A DNA stretch of 64,000 nt, from the NCBI GenBank assembly GCA_046726375.1, contig JBKPAJ010000017.1, positions 62,001-126,000 of the forward strand, given 5' to 3'. This DNA comes from DASPWV01 sp046726375 (GTDB taxonomy: Bacteria; Acidobacteriota; Vicinamibacteria; Vicinamibacterales; UBA2999). The notes beneath the pieces were generated by a model. That model did no database searches and was not told the origin of the DNA. It saw nothing but the letters and a program-made list of their open reading frames with translations. Each line of letters starts with the position of its first letter. Position 1 is the first letter of the stretch. The position numbers and the translations under genes were made by a program. Of this stretch, positions 7,816 through 15,442 are shown one piece after another.

Positions 7816-8600
7816 ACCCCGTTCGCCTCGGCGCCGTTTCCTATCTCAATACCAAACCGCTGGTCGAAGGTCTTGAACGGCATCCCGATCTGTTCACGGT
7901 CCGCTTCGATGTACCCGCGCAGTGCGCTGCCCTTCTTCACGAAGGGCGCATCGATGTCGGGTTGATCCCGGCCATCGAGTACCTTCGCGGCAACTATCGC
8001 ATCGTGCCGGGCATCGCCATCGGCTCCGACGGTCCGGTGTCGTCGGTCGCGGTGTTCTCGGAGGTGCCGGTCGAACAAGTTCGGACGCTGGCGCTCGACA
8101 TCAGCTCACGCACATCGGTCGCGCTCACGCGCATTCTCTGCGCGCGTAAATGGAAAATCGCGCCCAGGCTGACGCCCGCCGATCCCGATCTCCGCGCGAT
8201 GCTCGTGCGAGCAGACGCGGCGCTCGTCATTGGCGATCCCGCGCTGGAGATCGACGCGAAGGCAATGGGCGTGAGCAAGATCGACCTTGGTATCGAGTGG
8301 AAGGCGTTGACCGGACTGCCGTTTGTTTACGCCGTGTGGAGCGGTCGCGACGGTGCCGTGACGCCCCGGCATGTCGCGGAATTGCAGGCTGCGCGCGATC
8401 GCGGCGTGGCGGCCATTCCGGCCATCGCGGCGCGCGTCGCCCACCGCGACCGCCGCCGTACCGCCCGGGTTGAGCAGTACCTGCGTGATAATCTGAAATA
8501 CCCGTTGAGCGAGCGCGAAATCGCCGGTTTGCGGCTGTTTCACGAACTTGCGGCGGAGCATGGGCTGGTTCCCGGCTTGCGCGATCTGAAGTTCTACTGA
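7812..8600 (+). CDS. mqnA: MqnA, chorismate dehydratase
   Basis: A 262-residue periplasmic-binding-protein-like enzyme that dehydrates chorismate to 3-enolpyruvyl-benzoate, the first step of the futalosine route to menaquinone. Family signatures are the N-terminal RLGAVSYLNTKPL, then VDVGLIPAIEYLR-like GRIDVGLIPAIEYLR, GPVSSVAVFSE, DISSRTSVALTRIL and GLPFVYAVWSG. Start and stop both overlap neighbours (ATGA and TGATG). The immediate downstream gene is mqnC, as in other futalosine-pathway operons. Confidence 0.94.
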   Translation: MNPVRLGAVSYLNTKPLVEGLERHPDLFTVRFDVPAQCAALLHEGRIDVGLIPAIEYLRGNYRIVPGIAIGSDGPVSSVAVFSEVPVEQVRTLALDISSRTSVALTRILCARKWKIAPRLTPADPDLRAMLVRADAALVIGDPALEIDAKAMGVSKIDLGIEWKALTGLPFVYAVWSGRDGAVTPRHVAELQAARDRGVAAIPAIAARVAHRDRRRTARVEQYLRDNLKYPLSEREIAGLRLFHELAAEHGLVPGLRDLKFY

Positions 8601-9820
8601 TGGATTATCGCGACTGTGAATCCCGTATCGAGGACGGCGGCCGTCTGAGTCCGGACGAGGCGCTGTTGCTCTACCGAGACGCGCCTACACACTGGCTTGG
8701 GCGCATGGCCGATCGGGTGCGCGCGCGGCGGCATCCCGAAGGCGTCGTCACCTACATCGTCGACCGCAACGTCAACTACACGAACGTGTGTGTGGCGCGC
8801 TGCAACTTCTGCGCGTTTTATCGGCCCGTTGGGCACAGCGACGGCTACGTGCTCGGCTTCGAGGAGATCTTCAGGAAGATCGACGAAACCATCGCCGTCG
8901 GCGGAGTTCAGTTGTTGCTGCAGGGCGGCCACAATCCCGACCTTCCGATCGAGTGGTATGAGGATCTGTTTCGCGCCGTAAAGACGCGCTATCCGGCCTT
9001 CAAGCTGCACGCGCTCTCGCCACCGGAAATCGTCCATCTCTCCCGCATCTCGAAGCTGCCAGTCGAAGCGGTGATCGATCGGCTGATCGCTGCCGGACTC
9101 GACAGCATTCCCGGCGGCGGCGCCGAGATACTCGTCGATCGCGTGCGCAGGCTCCTCAACTGCTACGGAAAAGCCACCGCTGACGAATGGCTCGACGTGA
9201 TGCGCCGCGCACACCGCGCCGGACTGCGCACGACCGCGACCATGATGTACGGAACGGTCGAGACGATGGAGGAGCGGCTCGAGCATATGTTCCGGCTGCG
9301 CCAAGTGCAGGACGAAACGGGCGGCTTTACCGCGTTCATCACTTGGAGCTATCAGCCGGAACACACCGAGCGCGGCGGCACGGAAGCGACCGGCATCGAG
9401 TACCTGCGCACGCTGGCGATCGCGCGCCTCGTGCTCGACAACTTCGACAACATGCAGGCTTCATGGGTCACGCAGGGCGGCAAGGTCGGTCAACTGAGTC
9501 TCGCCTTCGGCGCCAATGATATGGGCAGCGTGATGATCGAAGAAAACGTCGTCCGGGCCGCCGGCGCCAGCTACTGCATGGACGAAGTCGAGATCGTGCG
9601 CAACGTCGAGGACGCCGGATTCGTCGCCAAGCGCCGCAACATGCACTACGAGATCCTCGGCGATCCGATCTTCCGCGAGCGTGCCGTGCCGCGCATGCTC
9701 GAGCTCGCGACCGCGCGGACCGATGGCGATACTTCGGTGCCGGTCGAGTTGGTCAACTATCCGGCGCGCAGTGTCGCGGGTAAACGCCAGCGCCAGCCAA
9801 ACTCCTCGTCACAGGCATGA
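8600..9820 (+). CDS. mqnC: MqnC, cyclic dehypoxanthinyl futalosine synthase
   Basis: A 406-residue radical-SAM enzyme that cyclises dehypoxanthinyl futalosine to the spiro/naphthol-forming intermediate. The cluster motif CVARCNFC (Cys64, Cys68, Cys71) is intact. Other MqnC traits are YTNVCVARCNFCAFYR, LLLQGGHNPDLPIEWYEDL, HALSPPEI, GLDSIPGGGAEILVDRVR, RTTATMMYGTVET, GGFTAFITWSYQP and QASWVTQGGKVGQLSLAFGAND. These separate it from MqnE, which this window does not otherwise contain. Comparing it with the 6988-7815 protein shows exactly which piece that paralogue has lost. Confidence 0.94.
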   Translation: MDYRDCESRIEDGGRLSPDEALLLYRDAPTHWLGRMADRVRARRHPEGVVTYIVDRNVNYTNVCVARCNFCAFYRPVGHSDGYVLGFEEIFRKIDETIAVGGVQLLLQGGHNPDLPIEWYEDLFRAVKTRYPAFKLHALSPPEIVHLSRISKLPVEAVIDRLIAAGLDSIPGGGAEILVDRVRRLLNCYGKATADEWLDVMRRAHRAGLRTTATMMYGTVETMEERLEHMFRLRQVQDETGGFTAFITWSYQPEHTERGGTEATGIEYLRTLAIARLVLDNFDNMQASWVTQGGKVGQLSLAFGANDMGSVMIEENVVRAAGASYCMDEVEIVRNVEDAGFVAKRRNMHYEILGDPIFRERAVPRMLELATARTDGDTSVPVELVNYPARSVAGKRQRQPNSSSQA

Positions 9821-11043
9821 TCGTCGCGCGGGCGGCGTGGGTCTGCCCGATTACGCAGCCGCCGATCGAGAACGGATGGGTGGCGATCGACGGCGATCGC
9901 ATTGTCGCCCTGGGTCGCGACAGTTCCGACGCTCCGTCCGGCACCGTTCGCGATTTCGGCTACGCCGCGATCGTGCCAGGCCTGGTCAATGCGCACACGC
10001 ACCTCGAACTGTCGTGGCTGCGAGGACGCGTTCCTCCGGCAGCAACGTTTATCGATTGGATCACGCAGCTGTTCATCACCAGGGGCGGGCGACACGAAAG
10101 GGCCGATGATCCGTCCGTCCTGAACCCGGCGGCCGAGGCCATCCGCGAGCTGCGCGAGTGCGGCGTTGCGGCGGTCGGCGACATCAGCAACTCGTTGGCG
10201 AGCGTCGGTTCGATGCGCGAGGCGGGATTGCGCGGGATCGTGTTTCACGAGCTGCTCGGGTTCAATCTGCCTGACGGCCGGCGCATCGCCGAAACACGGG
10301 CGGCGCGAGATGCCGCGCGACAGCTTGGTGGCGATTCGGTGCGGGTGTCCATTGCGCCACACGCGTGTTATTCGGTGTCGCCGGAGATGTTTCGGACAAT
10401 TCGTGAGGAGCTCGACGAATCGGACCTGCCGATCACGAGCGTGCACATCGGTGAATCGGACAGCGAGATGTTGTTCCTGCAGCATGGCAGCGGCCCGTGG
10501 CCCGCACTGCTGCGCTGGGTGGGCTCGTGGGTAGAGGGATGGCAGCCGCCGAGGTGCGGCCCCGTCGAATTTCTCGACTCGCTCGAGTTCCTGGATGCAC
10601 GCACTCTCGTCGTTCACGGCGTGCACCTTTCCGATGCCAGCCTCCGGCGTGTCGCGGAGATGGGCGCAACACTGGTGACGTGCCCACGAAGCAATCAGTG
10701 GGTTGGCGTGGGAGTGCCGCCGATCTCGCGTTTCTACGCGTGCGGTGCGCCGGTCGCCGTCGGCACTGACAGTTTGGCAAGCGTCGCGGACCTGAACATG
10801 TGGCTGGAGTTGAAGGAGATGCGCTGGCTGGCACCCGAGATTCCTGCGTCGCGGCTGCTTGAGAGCGCGACGCTGGTTGGTGCTCGCGCTCTTGGTCTCG
10901 ACGATCAGCTCGGATCGATTGATGCCGGTAAGCGTGCAGCGTTGATCGCTGTGCAGCTGCCCAGACGGCCGGGTGATGTGGAGGAGCATCTCGTCAGCGG
11001 CATCCACCCAACGCAGGTCCGCTGGGTTGGCTTGGGTGGGTAG
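9817..11043 (+). CDS. amidohydrolase, probable aminofutalosine deaminase (MqnX-like)
   Basis: A 408-residue member of the SAH/guanine-deaminase branch of amidohydrolases. Metal ligands are visible: NAHTHLE (HxH), SIAPHACYSVSP, TSVHIGES, VVHGVHL and the Asp of VGTDSLAS. In the futalosine pathway some bacteria deaminate aminofutalosine to futalosine with such an enzyme. Position directly after mqnC (ATGA overlap) makes that substrate the best guess; a related purine or SAH deaminase remains possible. The last residues and the following 35 bases carry GGCAGGT-type repeats. Confidence 0.75.
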   Translation: MIVARAAWVCPITQPPIENGWVAIDGDRIVALGRDSSDAPSGTVRDFGYAAIVPGLVNAHTHLELSWLRGRVPPAATFIDWITQLFITRGGRHERADDPSVLNPAAEAIRELRECGVAAVGDISNSLASVGSMREAGLRGIVFHELLGFNLPDGRRIAETRAARDAARQLGGDSVRVSIAPHACYSVSPEMFRTIREELDESDLPITSVHIGESDSEMLFLQHGSGPWPALLRWVGSWVEGWQPPRCGPVEFLDSLEFLDARTLVVHGVHLSDASLRRVAEMGATLVTCPRSNQWVGVGVPPISRFYACGAPVAVGTDSLASVADLNMWLELKEMRWLAPEIPASRLLESATLVGARALGLDDQLGSIDAGKRAALIAVQLPRRPGDVEEHLVSGIHPTQVRWVGLGG

Positions 11044-11085
11044 CGCAGGTAGGCAGGTGAGGCAGGCAGGTGAGGGTTCGTGGGG
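11044..11085. repeat. GCAGGT(AGG) word repeat
   Basis: Short direct copies of GCAGGTAGGCAGGTGAGG-like sequence fill the space between the amidohydrolase stop and the prenyltransferase. Related sequence recurs at 12680-12722 and about 52765-52890. A purine-rich GGTGAGG copy may act as a ribosome-binding site for the next gene. Confidence 0.45.
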
Positions 11086-11092
11086 TCGTGGG

Positions 11093-11956
11093 TTGACGAG
11101 TGTCCCTTCGCGAATCGCAACGTACTTGTCGTTCGTGCGATTCTCGCACTCGGTGTTTGCGCTGCCGTTTGCGCTGACCGGTGCGTTACTGGCAGCACGC
11201 GAGCATCCCGTCTCGTGGACGCAGGTCGGCTGGATCATCGTGGCCATGGTGAGCGCGCGCAGTGCCGCGATGGGGTTCAATCGCGTGGTCGACGCGCGTT
11301 ATGACGCACTGAATCCGCGAACCTCCATGCGCGAGCTGCCGCGCGGGGCGATGTCGACCCGGGAAGCGACGCTCTTTGTTGTGGTTTCGGCCATCGCGTT
11401 CATCTTCGCGTCGTGGAAGCTGAGCACACTCTGCGCGATCCTCTCTCCGGTCGCGCTGGCGATTGTCTTCTGGTATTCGCTGGCGAAACGCTACACCGTA
11501 TACACGCAGGCGTTTCTGGGCCTTGCGATGGCGGTGGCGCCGGTTGGTGGATGGCTGGCGGCGGGTGGGCGGGGCGGACTCGAACCCTGGCTGCTGGGCG
11601 CAGCCATCGGTTTGTGGGTGGGCGGCTTCGACGTGCTCTACGCCTGCCAGGATCTCGCCGTCGATCGCGCGCACGGCCTGCTCTCGATTCCGGTGCGTTT
11701 CGGCGTGCCGCGCGCACTCGTGATCTCACGCGCGATGCACGTCGGCGCGGTGCTCTGCATGATCGCGATCGCACTGATCGTGCCGCTTGGACCGATCTAT
11801 CTCGTCGGAGTGGCGGTGGTCGCGTTGCTCCTGTTCTACGAACAGTCGCTTGTGTCGGCCGAAGATCTGTCCCAAGTGAAGCGCGCGTTCGACATGAACG
11901 GCTATGTCGGGATTTTGTATTTCCTCACGACGGCATCGGCCGTGGTACTCAGCTAG
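11093..11956 (+). CDS. UbiA-family prenyltransferase (MqnP-like)
   Basis: An integral-membrane prenyltransferase that attaches the polyprenyl tail to the aromatic precursor of menaquinone. The two Asp-rich motifs are clear: NRVVDARYDALNPRT (followed by SMRELPRG) and DVLYACQDLAVDRAHGL. About eight hydrophobic helices are present. The frame is open further upstream into the previous gene; I prefer TTG at 11093 because homology begins there (SRIATYLSFVRFSHSVFALPFA), giving 287 residues. The futalosine-operon position argues for MqnP rather than UbiA of ubiquinone synthesis. Confidence 0.88.
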   Translation: MTSVPSRIATYLSFVRFSHSVFALPFALTGALLAAREHPVSWTQVGWIIVAMVSARSAAMGFNRVVDARYDALNPRTSMRELPRGAMSTREATLFVVVSAIAFIFASWKLSTLCAILSPVALAIVFWYSLAKRYTVYTQAFLGLAMAVAPVGGWLAAGGRGGLEPWLLGAAIGLWVGGFDVLYACQDLAVDRAHGLLSIPVRFGVPRALVISRAMHVGAVLCMIAIALIVPLGPIYLVGVAVVALLLFYEQSLVSAEDLSQVKRAFDMNGYVGILYFLTTASAVVLS

Positions 11957-11959
11957 CGG

Positions 11960-12751
11960 ATGCCGGATCTCGACAAGTCGCCACATCGTATCGCTGCGAT
12001 GTTCGATGCCATCGCAGGACGTTATGATCTTCTCAACACGGTGCTATCGGGCGGTCTCGATCGCTACTGGCGCCGCCGCGCGATCTGCGCACTGCGATTC
12101 ACAGGACGCGAAACGCTGGTCGATGTGTGCACCGGCACCGGAGATGTGGGGATCGCGAGCGCGCGATCGAAGCGTGGCGCGAGGTACGTGCTCGGTGTCG
12201 ACTTTGCCGGAGCGATGCTCCGCCACGGCGTAGAAAAAACGCGCCGGGCAGGGCTGGCCTCCCGCATGCCATTCGTGCGCGGAGACGCGATGCAGCTGCC
12301 CGTGCGCGACGCATCGGCCGAGGGCGTGACGATCGCGTTTGGCATTCGCAACGTGCAGGATGCAGCTGTCGCCTGCGCCGAGCTGCATCGCGTCCTTAAG
12401 CCAGGCGGGCGTCTCGCGATTCTGGAATTCGGCTTGCCTCAGCTGCCGGCCGTGCGGCCGCTGTATCTGTGGTATTTCCGCAATGTGCTTCCGCGCATCG
12501 GCCGCGCGGTATCTCATCACTCGGCCGCGTATTCGTACCTGCCTGAGTCGGTTGGCGCGTTTCCCTGGGGAGAGGATTTCGCGACAATCCTGCGCGGGGC
12601 TGGATTTAACAATGTGCGCAGCCAGCCATTGACGTTCGGCATCGTCTATCTGTACAGCGCGACGAAGGCCCGGTCGGCTGGTAGGGCTGGTAAGGCTGTT
12701 GGGGATGGTAGGCAAGGTGGTTGGATACCGATGGAAAACAAATCTGGGTAA
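11960..12751 (+). CDS. menG: demethylmenaquinone methyltransferase (MenG/UbiE)
   Basis: A 263-residue SAM-dependent methyltransferase of the UbiE/MenG family, doing the last step of menaquinone synthesis. Signatures: MFDAIAGRYDLLNTVLSGGLDRYWRR at the N-terminus, motif I LVDVCTGTGDVGI, the FGIRNV block, and ILEFGLPQLPAVRPLYLWYF. It follows the prenyltransferase after three bases. The last about 30 residues (after LYSATKAR) are not part of the family fold: they are encoded by a GGTAGGGCTGGTAAGGC-type repeat, so a repeat has replaced or extended the native C-terminus. Confidence 0.93.
   Translation: MPDLDKSPHRIAAMFDAIAGRYDLLNTVLSGGLDRYWRRRAICALRFTGRETLVDVCTGTGDVGIASARSKRGARYVLGVDFAGAMLRHGVEKTRRAGLASRMPFVRGDAMQLPVRDASAEGVTIAFGIRNVQDAAVACAELHRVLKPGGRLAILEFGLPQLPAVRPLYLWYFRNVLPRIGRAVSHHSAAYSYLPESVGAFPWGEDFATILRGAGFNNVRSQPLTFGIVYLYSATKARSAGRAGKAVGDGRQGGWIPMENKSG
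12680..12722. repeat. GGTAGGGCTGGTAAGG word repeat inside menG tail
   Basis: Degenerate direct copies of GG(T/C)(A/T)GG run through the 3' end of menG and extend its reading frame. The word resembles the elements at 11044-11085 and 52765-52890. Confidence 0.45.
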
Positions 12752-12789
12752 TTGCGCGACCTGCCTGACCTGATGAACCCGATACCCAC

Positions 12790-12798
12790 TGCTATACT
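12790..12798 (+). promoter_or_regulatory. extended -10 promoter for tonB-like gene
   Basis: TGCTATACT matches the extended -10 (TGnTATAAT) in eight of nine defined features. Start would fall near 12805, giving a leader of about eight bases before the ATG at 12813, and no Shine-Dalgarno sequence is visible. It separates this gene from the mqn operon. Confidence 0.6.
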
Positions 12799-12812
12799 CA
12801 CTTAAACCCTTC

Positions 12813-13739
12813 ATGTACTTCGATTTCGACGGCCGTTACGAAGACCACTTGCCAGTGGGCGGCGGTTTGCGGCGGTGGGACGGCCTGCTGCTTTCGGTCG
12901 TGGTACACGCGGTTCTGATCGTGCTTGCGCTTACCGTCTCGGCCCTCAATCTTTTCGATCGCAGTCAGCGCCTCGCCGAACTCGAGCAGAAGCTCGCGCA
13001 GCAAAAGCAGGAGCATCCACAATTTGTGTTTGTCCAGCCCAAAGTCGATCTCAAGGCGCTGAGAGCGCCCGATCGCGCGGAACTGTCTGACTTGGATCGT
13101 AAGGCGCGCACGCCAGAGCCCGCCCCGGCTCCGGCCAATCCGCTGCCGTCCGCGCGCGGCAACTCGCCGAATCGTGTGGAGACATCGCCTGATGAGCGCG
13201 CCCGCGGGCGAGGACCAGATCCCGAGCCAAGTCCCGAGCCGCCGAATGTGATTCAGCGTCCGATAGAGCCGCAACAGGATCGTCAGGCACAACTGACGCT
13301 TCCACAAGAACAGCCGGTGAAACCCTCCGGTGGATCGCTTGGCGAGGCGTTGAAGAACCTGCAGAAATACGTGCAGCAGGACACATTCAACAATCAACAA
13401 GGCAATGTTCAGGATCTCGGGCCGCTGCAGTTCGACACCAAAGGCGTTGAATTCGGTCCCTGGATCCGCCGCTTCGTCGCGCAGGTTCGCCGCAACTGGT
13501 TCATCCCGTATGCGGCAATGACGATGAGGGGGCGCGTCGTGCTGACGTTCAATGTGCACCGCAACGGCGCGTTGACCGACGTGCAGATCATCGACCCCTC
13601 ACCGATCGAATCGTTCAACATCGCGGCGAAAAACGCTCTCCTTGCCTCCAATCCAACGCAGCCGCTGCCGCCCGAATATCCGGACGACAAAGCGTTCTTT
13701 ACCGTTACGTTCTACTACAACGAATCACCAGGACAGTGA
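12813..13739 (+). CDS. TonB-like energy-transducing protein
   Basis: A 308-residue protein with one N-terminal membrane helix (LLLSVVVHAVLIVLALTVSALNLF, about residues 26-50). A Pro/Arg/Gln-rich periplasmic spacer (about 95-180) and a TonB C-terminal domain follow (about 215-305: WIRRFVAQVRRNWFIPYAAM, GRVVLTFNVHRNGALTDVQI, NAALLASNP-like KNALLASNPTQPLPPEYP). TonB proteins pass proton-motive energy from ExbBD to outer-membrane receptors; no exbBD or receptor genes are here, so the partner is unknown. The long Gln-rich, charged spacer is typical. Its stop overlaps the next start (TGATG). Confidence 0.85.
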   Translation: MYFDFDGRYEDHLPVGGGLRRWDGLLLSVVVHAVLIVLALTVSALNLFDRSQRLAELEQKLAQQKQEHPQFVFVQPKVDLKALRAPDRAELSDLDRKARTPEPAPAPANPLPSARGNSPNRVETSPDERARGRGPDPEPSPEPPNVIQRPIEPQQDRQAQLTLPQEQPVKPSGGSLGEALKNLQKYVQQDTFNNQQGNVQDLGPLQFDTKGVEFGPWIRRFVAQVRRNWFIPYAAMTMRGRVVLTFNVHRNGALTDVQIIDPSPIESFNIAAKNALLASNPTQPLPPEYPDDKAFFTVTFYYNESPGQ

Positions 13740-13876
13740 TGGCGCTGCCGACCGTTCGAGAGCGTCAGCGTCGTTCCGAACGACGTCGAGAGATCACACG
13801 CTCGCAGCAGCTCGGTATGTTGATCCTGACAGGCATACTCGCGCTGTACGTCTTCTGGCGGGTTTTCGTCACGTGA
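13739..13876 (+). CDS. 45-residue basic single-span membrane protein
   Basis: A short frame begins at an ATG that overlaps the tonB-like stop (TGATG). It encodes a strongly basic N-terminal half (RERQRRSERRREITRSQQ) followed by one hydrophobic helix (MLILTGILALYVFWRVFV). The overlap, the positive-inside layout and the clean stop at 13874 support a real gene translated with the TonB-like protein. I do not recognise a family. A small accessory or stabilising subunit of the TonB complex is a guess. Confidence 0.5.
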   Translation: MALPTVRERQRRSERRREITRSQQLGMLILTGILALYVFWRVFVT

Positions 13877-14108
13877 ACCACGGATTACGGGCGCAAGTGG
13901 TGAATTCGCGGGTTGCACCCGCTCAAGATAATCAGCGTGACGTGCTGGCACGAGGTTCCCGGCTGCGTAGTTAGACTCTAACCCCTCAATTCACTGGAGT
14001 TGCGAAGCGTGGCATCGAAGTGATCCGACCGTATGGGTGCAGAACGAGCCGCTTTCGCGTGGTTGGCGGCGTTGGCGCTATCCACTCAAGTGAGCTCAGA
14101 GTTTAGTT
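13877..14108. other. intergenic region without a recognised gene
   Basis: It contains a short hairpin, GCGGGT (13908-13913) with ACCCGC (13917-13922), but no T-run. No tRNA cloverleaf, small-RNA consensus or open frame could be recognised. It should hold the miaA-hfq promoter, but no convincing -10/-35 pair stands out. Confidence 0.4.
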
Positions 14109-15080
14109 GTGGCTTCCTTCGCCAAGCCGCTTGTCGCCGTCCTCGGCCCAACAGCGACCGGCAAAAGCTCACTCGCGCTCACGATTGCTGAACGTCTCGG
14201 CGGCGAGATCATCAACTGCGATTCAACCGCGGTGTTTCGCGGCTTTGACATTGGCACCGATAAGGTTTCCATCGCCGAACGACGAGGCATACACCATCAC
14301 CTCATCGACATCGCCGATCCTACCGATGACTACACCGCGGCGCACTTCGCGCGCGATGCGGCCGCGGTGATTGCCGGCTTGCACGCTCGCGGCAAGGTTG
14401 CGATTCTTGTTGGCGGCACGGGCTTTTACTACCGTGCACTGACGCGCGGGCTCTTCCCTGGCCCCGGCAAGAACGACGCGTTGAGACAGCGCCTCGATGT
14501 TATCGGCGCACGACGCGGCGTGGAGTTCTTGTGGCGCATGGTCAAACGCGTTGACCCGCCGTCGGCGGCGCGCATTCTCCCGCGCGATCGCAAACGGCTT
14601 GTGCGCGCGCTCGAAGTGTTCTTCCAAACCGGGAAGCCGCTGACCGACCACTTTGCCGACACCACCTCGCCCTTACCTGGGGACGTGAGCGTGACGGCGA
14701 TTGCGCTGCGGTTGCCCGCGGAGCCGTTGGCGCAGCGGCTTCGGCGGCGTGTCGACGCTCAATTCGACGCCGGCATCGTGGACGAAGTGAAGCGCCTGCT
14801 GGCACAAGGCGTTCCCGAGACGGCTCGGCCGTTCGGCGGTCTCGTATATCGCCAGGTGCTCGAGCATCTGCACGGAATCCGCGACGAGGAGGCCACGCGC
14901 GCGTTGATCGTGCGCGAGAACCGGCGCTATGCCCGCCGCCAGTTGATCTGGTTCCGTAAAGAGCCTAACCTAAGCTGGTTTGACGGCCCCGGCGAATCTC
15001 CGGAAGTGCAAGCCAGAGTTGTTGGATGGCTGGCTGAACGGGGCCTTTTGATCCACGGGGGACCTGCCGCTCATGGCTGA
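14109..15080 (+). CDS. miaA: tRNA dimethylallyltransferase
   Basis: MiaA adds an isopentenyl group to A37 of tRNAs reading U-starting codons. The 323-residue protein has the P-loop GPTATGKSSLA, the substrate motif DSTAVFRGFDIGTDK, HHLIDI, the ILVGGTGFYYRALTRGLFPGP block and the C-terminal YARRQLIWFRKEP segment. The start is GTG 14109. It overlaps hfq by eight bases, the classic miaA-hfq order known from proteobacteria. Confidence 0.95.
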   Translation: MASFAKPLVAVLGPTATGKSSLALTIAERLGGEIINCDSTAVFRGFDIGTDKVSIAERRGIHHHLIDIADPTDDYTAAHFARDAAAVIAGLHARGKVAILVGGTGFYYRALTRGLFPGPGKNDALRQRLDVIGARRGVEFLWRMVKRVDPPSAARILPRDRKRLVRALEVFFQTGKPLTDHFADTTSPLPGDVSVTAIALRLPAEPLAQRLRRRVDAQFDAGIVDEVKRLLAQGVPETARPFGGLVYRQVLEHLHGIRDEEATRALIVRENRRYARRQLIWFRKEPNLSWFDGPGESPEVQARVVGWLAERGLLIHGGPAAHG

Positions 15081-15321
15081 AACCAAAACTGGTGCGCCTA
15101 ACATCCAGGATGTCTTCCTCAATTACGCACGCCGCGAAAAACTTCCGGTCACTATTCATCTGCTCGACGGCCGCGAGTTCGAAGCCCGCATCAAGAACTT
15201 CGATCGGTTTGCGCTGATTGTCGAACACGCGAGCATGGATCATTTGATCTTCAAGCATGCGATTGCGACGATTCGTACGCCGCGTAGCGTACCGAATTAT
15301 TTCTCATCGCATCATCCGTGA
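15073..15321 (+). CDS. hfq: RNA chaperone Hfq
   Basis: An 82-residue Sm-like protein. Sm1 is recognisable in NIQDVFLNYARREKLPVTIHLLDG and FDRFALIVE, and Sm2 in LIFKHAIATI (canonical YKHAIST). The tail after Sm2 is short (RTPRSVPNYFSSHHP), unlike the long disordered tail of enteric Hfq, but still carries two His. Hfq pairs small RNAs with targets, so sRNA regulation is likely in this organism. Confidence 0.92.
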   Translation: MAETKTGAPNIQDVFLNYARREKLPVTIHLLDGREFEARIKNFDRFALIVEHASMDHLIFKHAIATIRTPRSVPNYFSSHHP

Positions 15322-15414
15322 TCGCGGCTAACTGCCTTCGCCAAGGCTACGGCAGTCTCGCCGGAGCTTTAGCGGCGGCGGAAGCCCCCGCGCTACGCAC
15401 TCTCGGGTGTGTAG

Positions 15415-15434
15415 CGCGGACCTTTTGGTCCGCG
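15415..15434. repeat. palindrome CGCGGACC-TTTT-GGTCCGCG
   Basis: A perfect 8-bp-stem palindrome preceded by GTAG, just ahead of deoB. It is the best-preserved copy of a family found also at about 17679, 17752, 26419, 35211, 35335, 45695 and 61683. Just upstream, at about 15325-15400, lie further degenerate inverted words (GCCTTCGCCAAGGC, GTAGCGC-like). Confidence 0.7.
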
Positions 15435-15442
15435 ACGACCGC

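Noticed and set aside
9757..11280. Open frame of about 500 codons on the minus strand
   Set aside because: It lies exactly antisense to the MqnX-like amidohydrolase and mqnP start, has no recognisable domain, and is explained by high GC at third positions.
13877..14108. Possible tRNA or small RNA before miaA
   Set aside because: A GGTTCCCGG piece recalls a T-arm, but no acceptor, anticodon stem or CCA arrangement can be folded.
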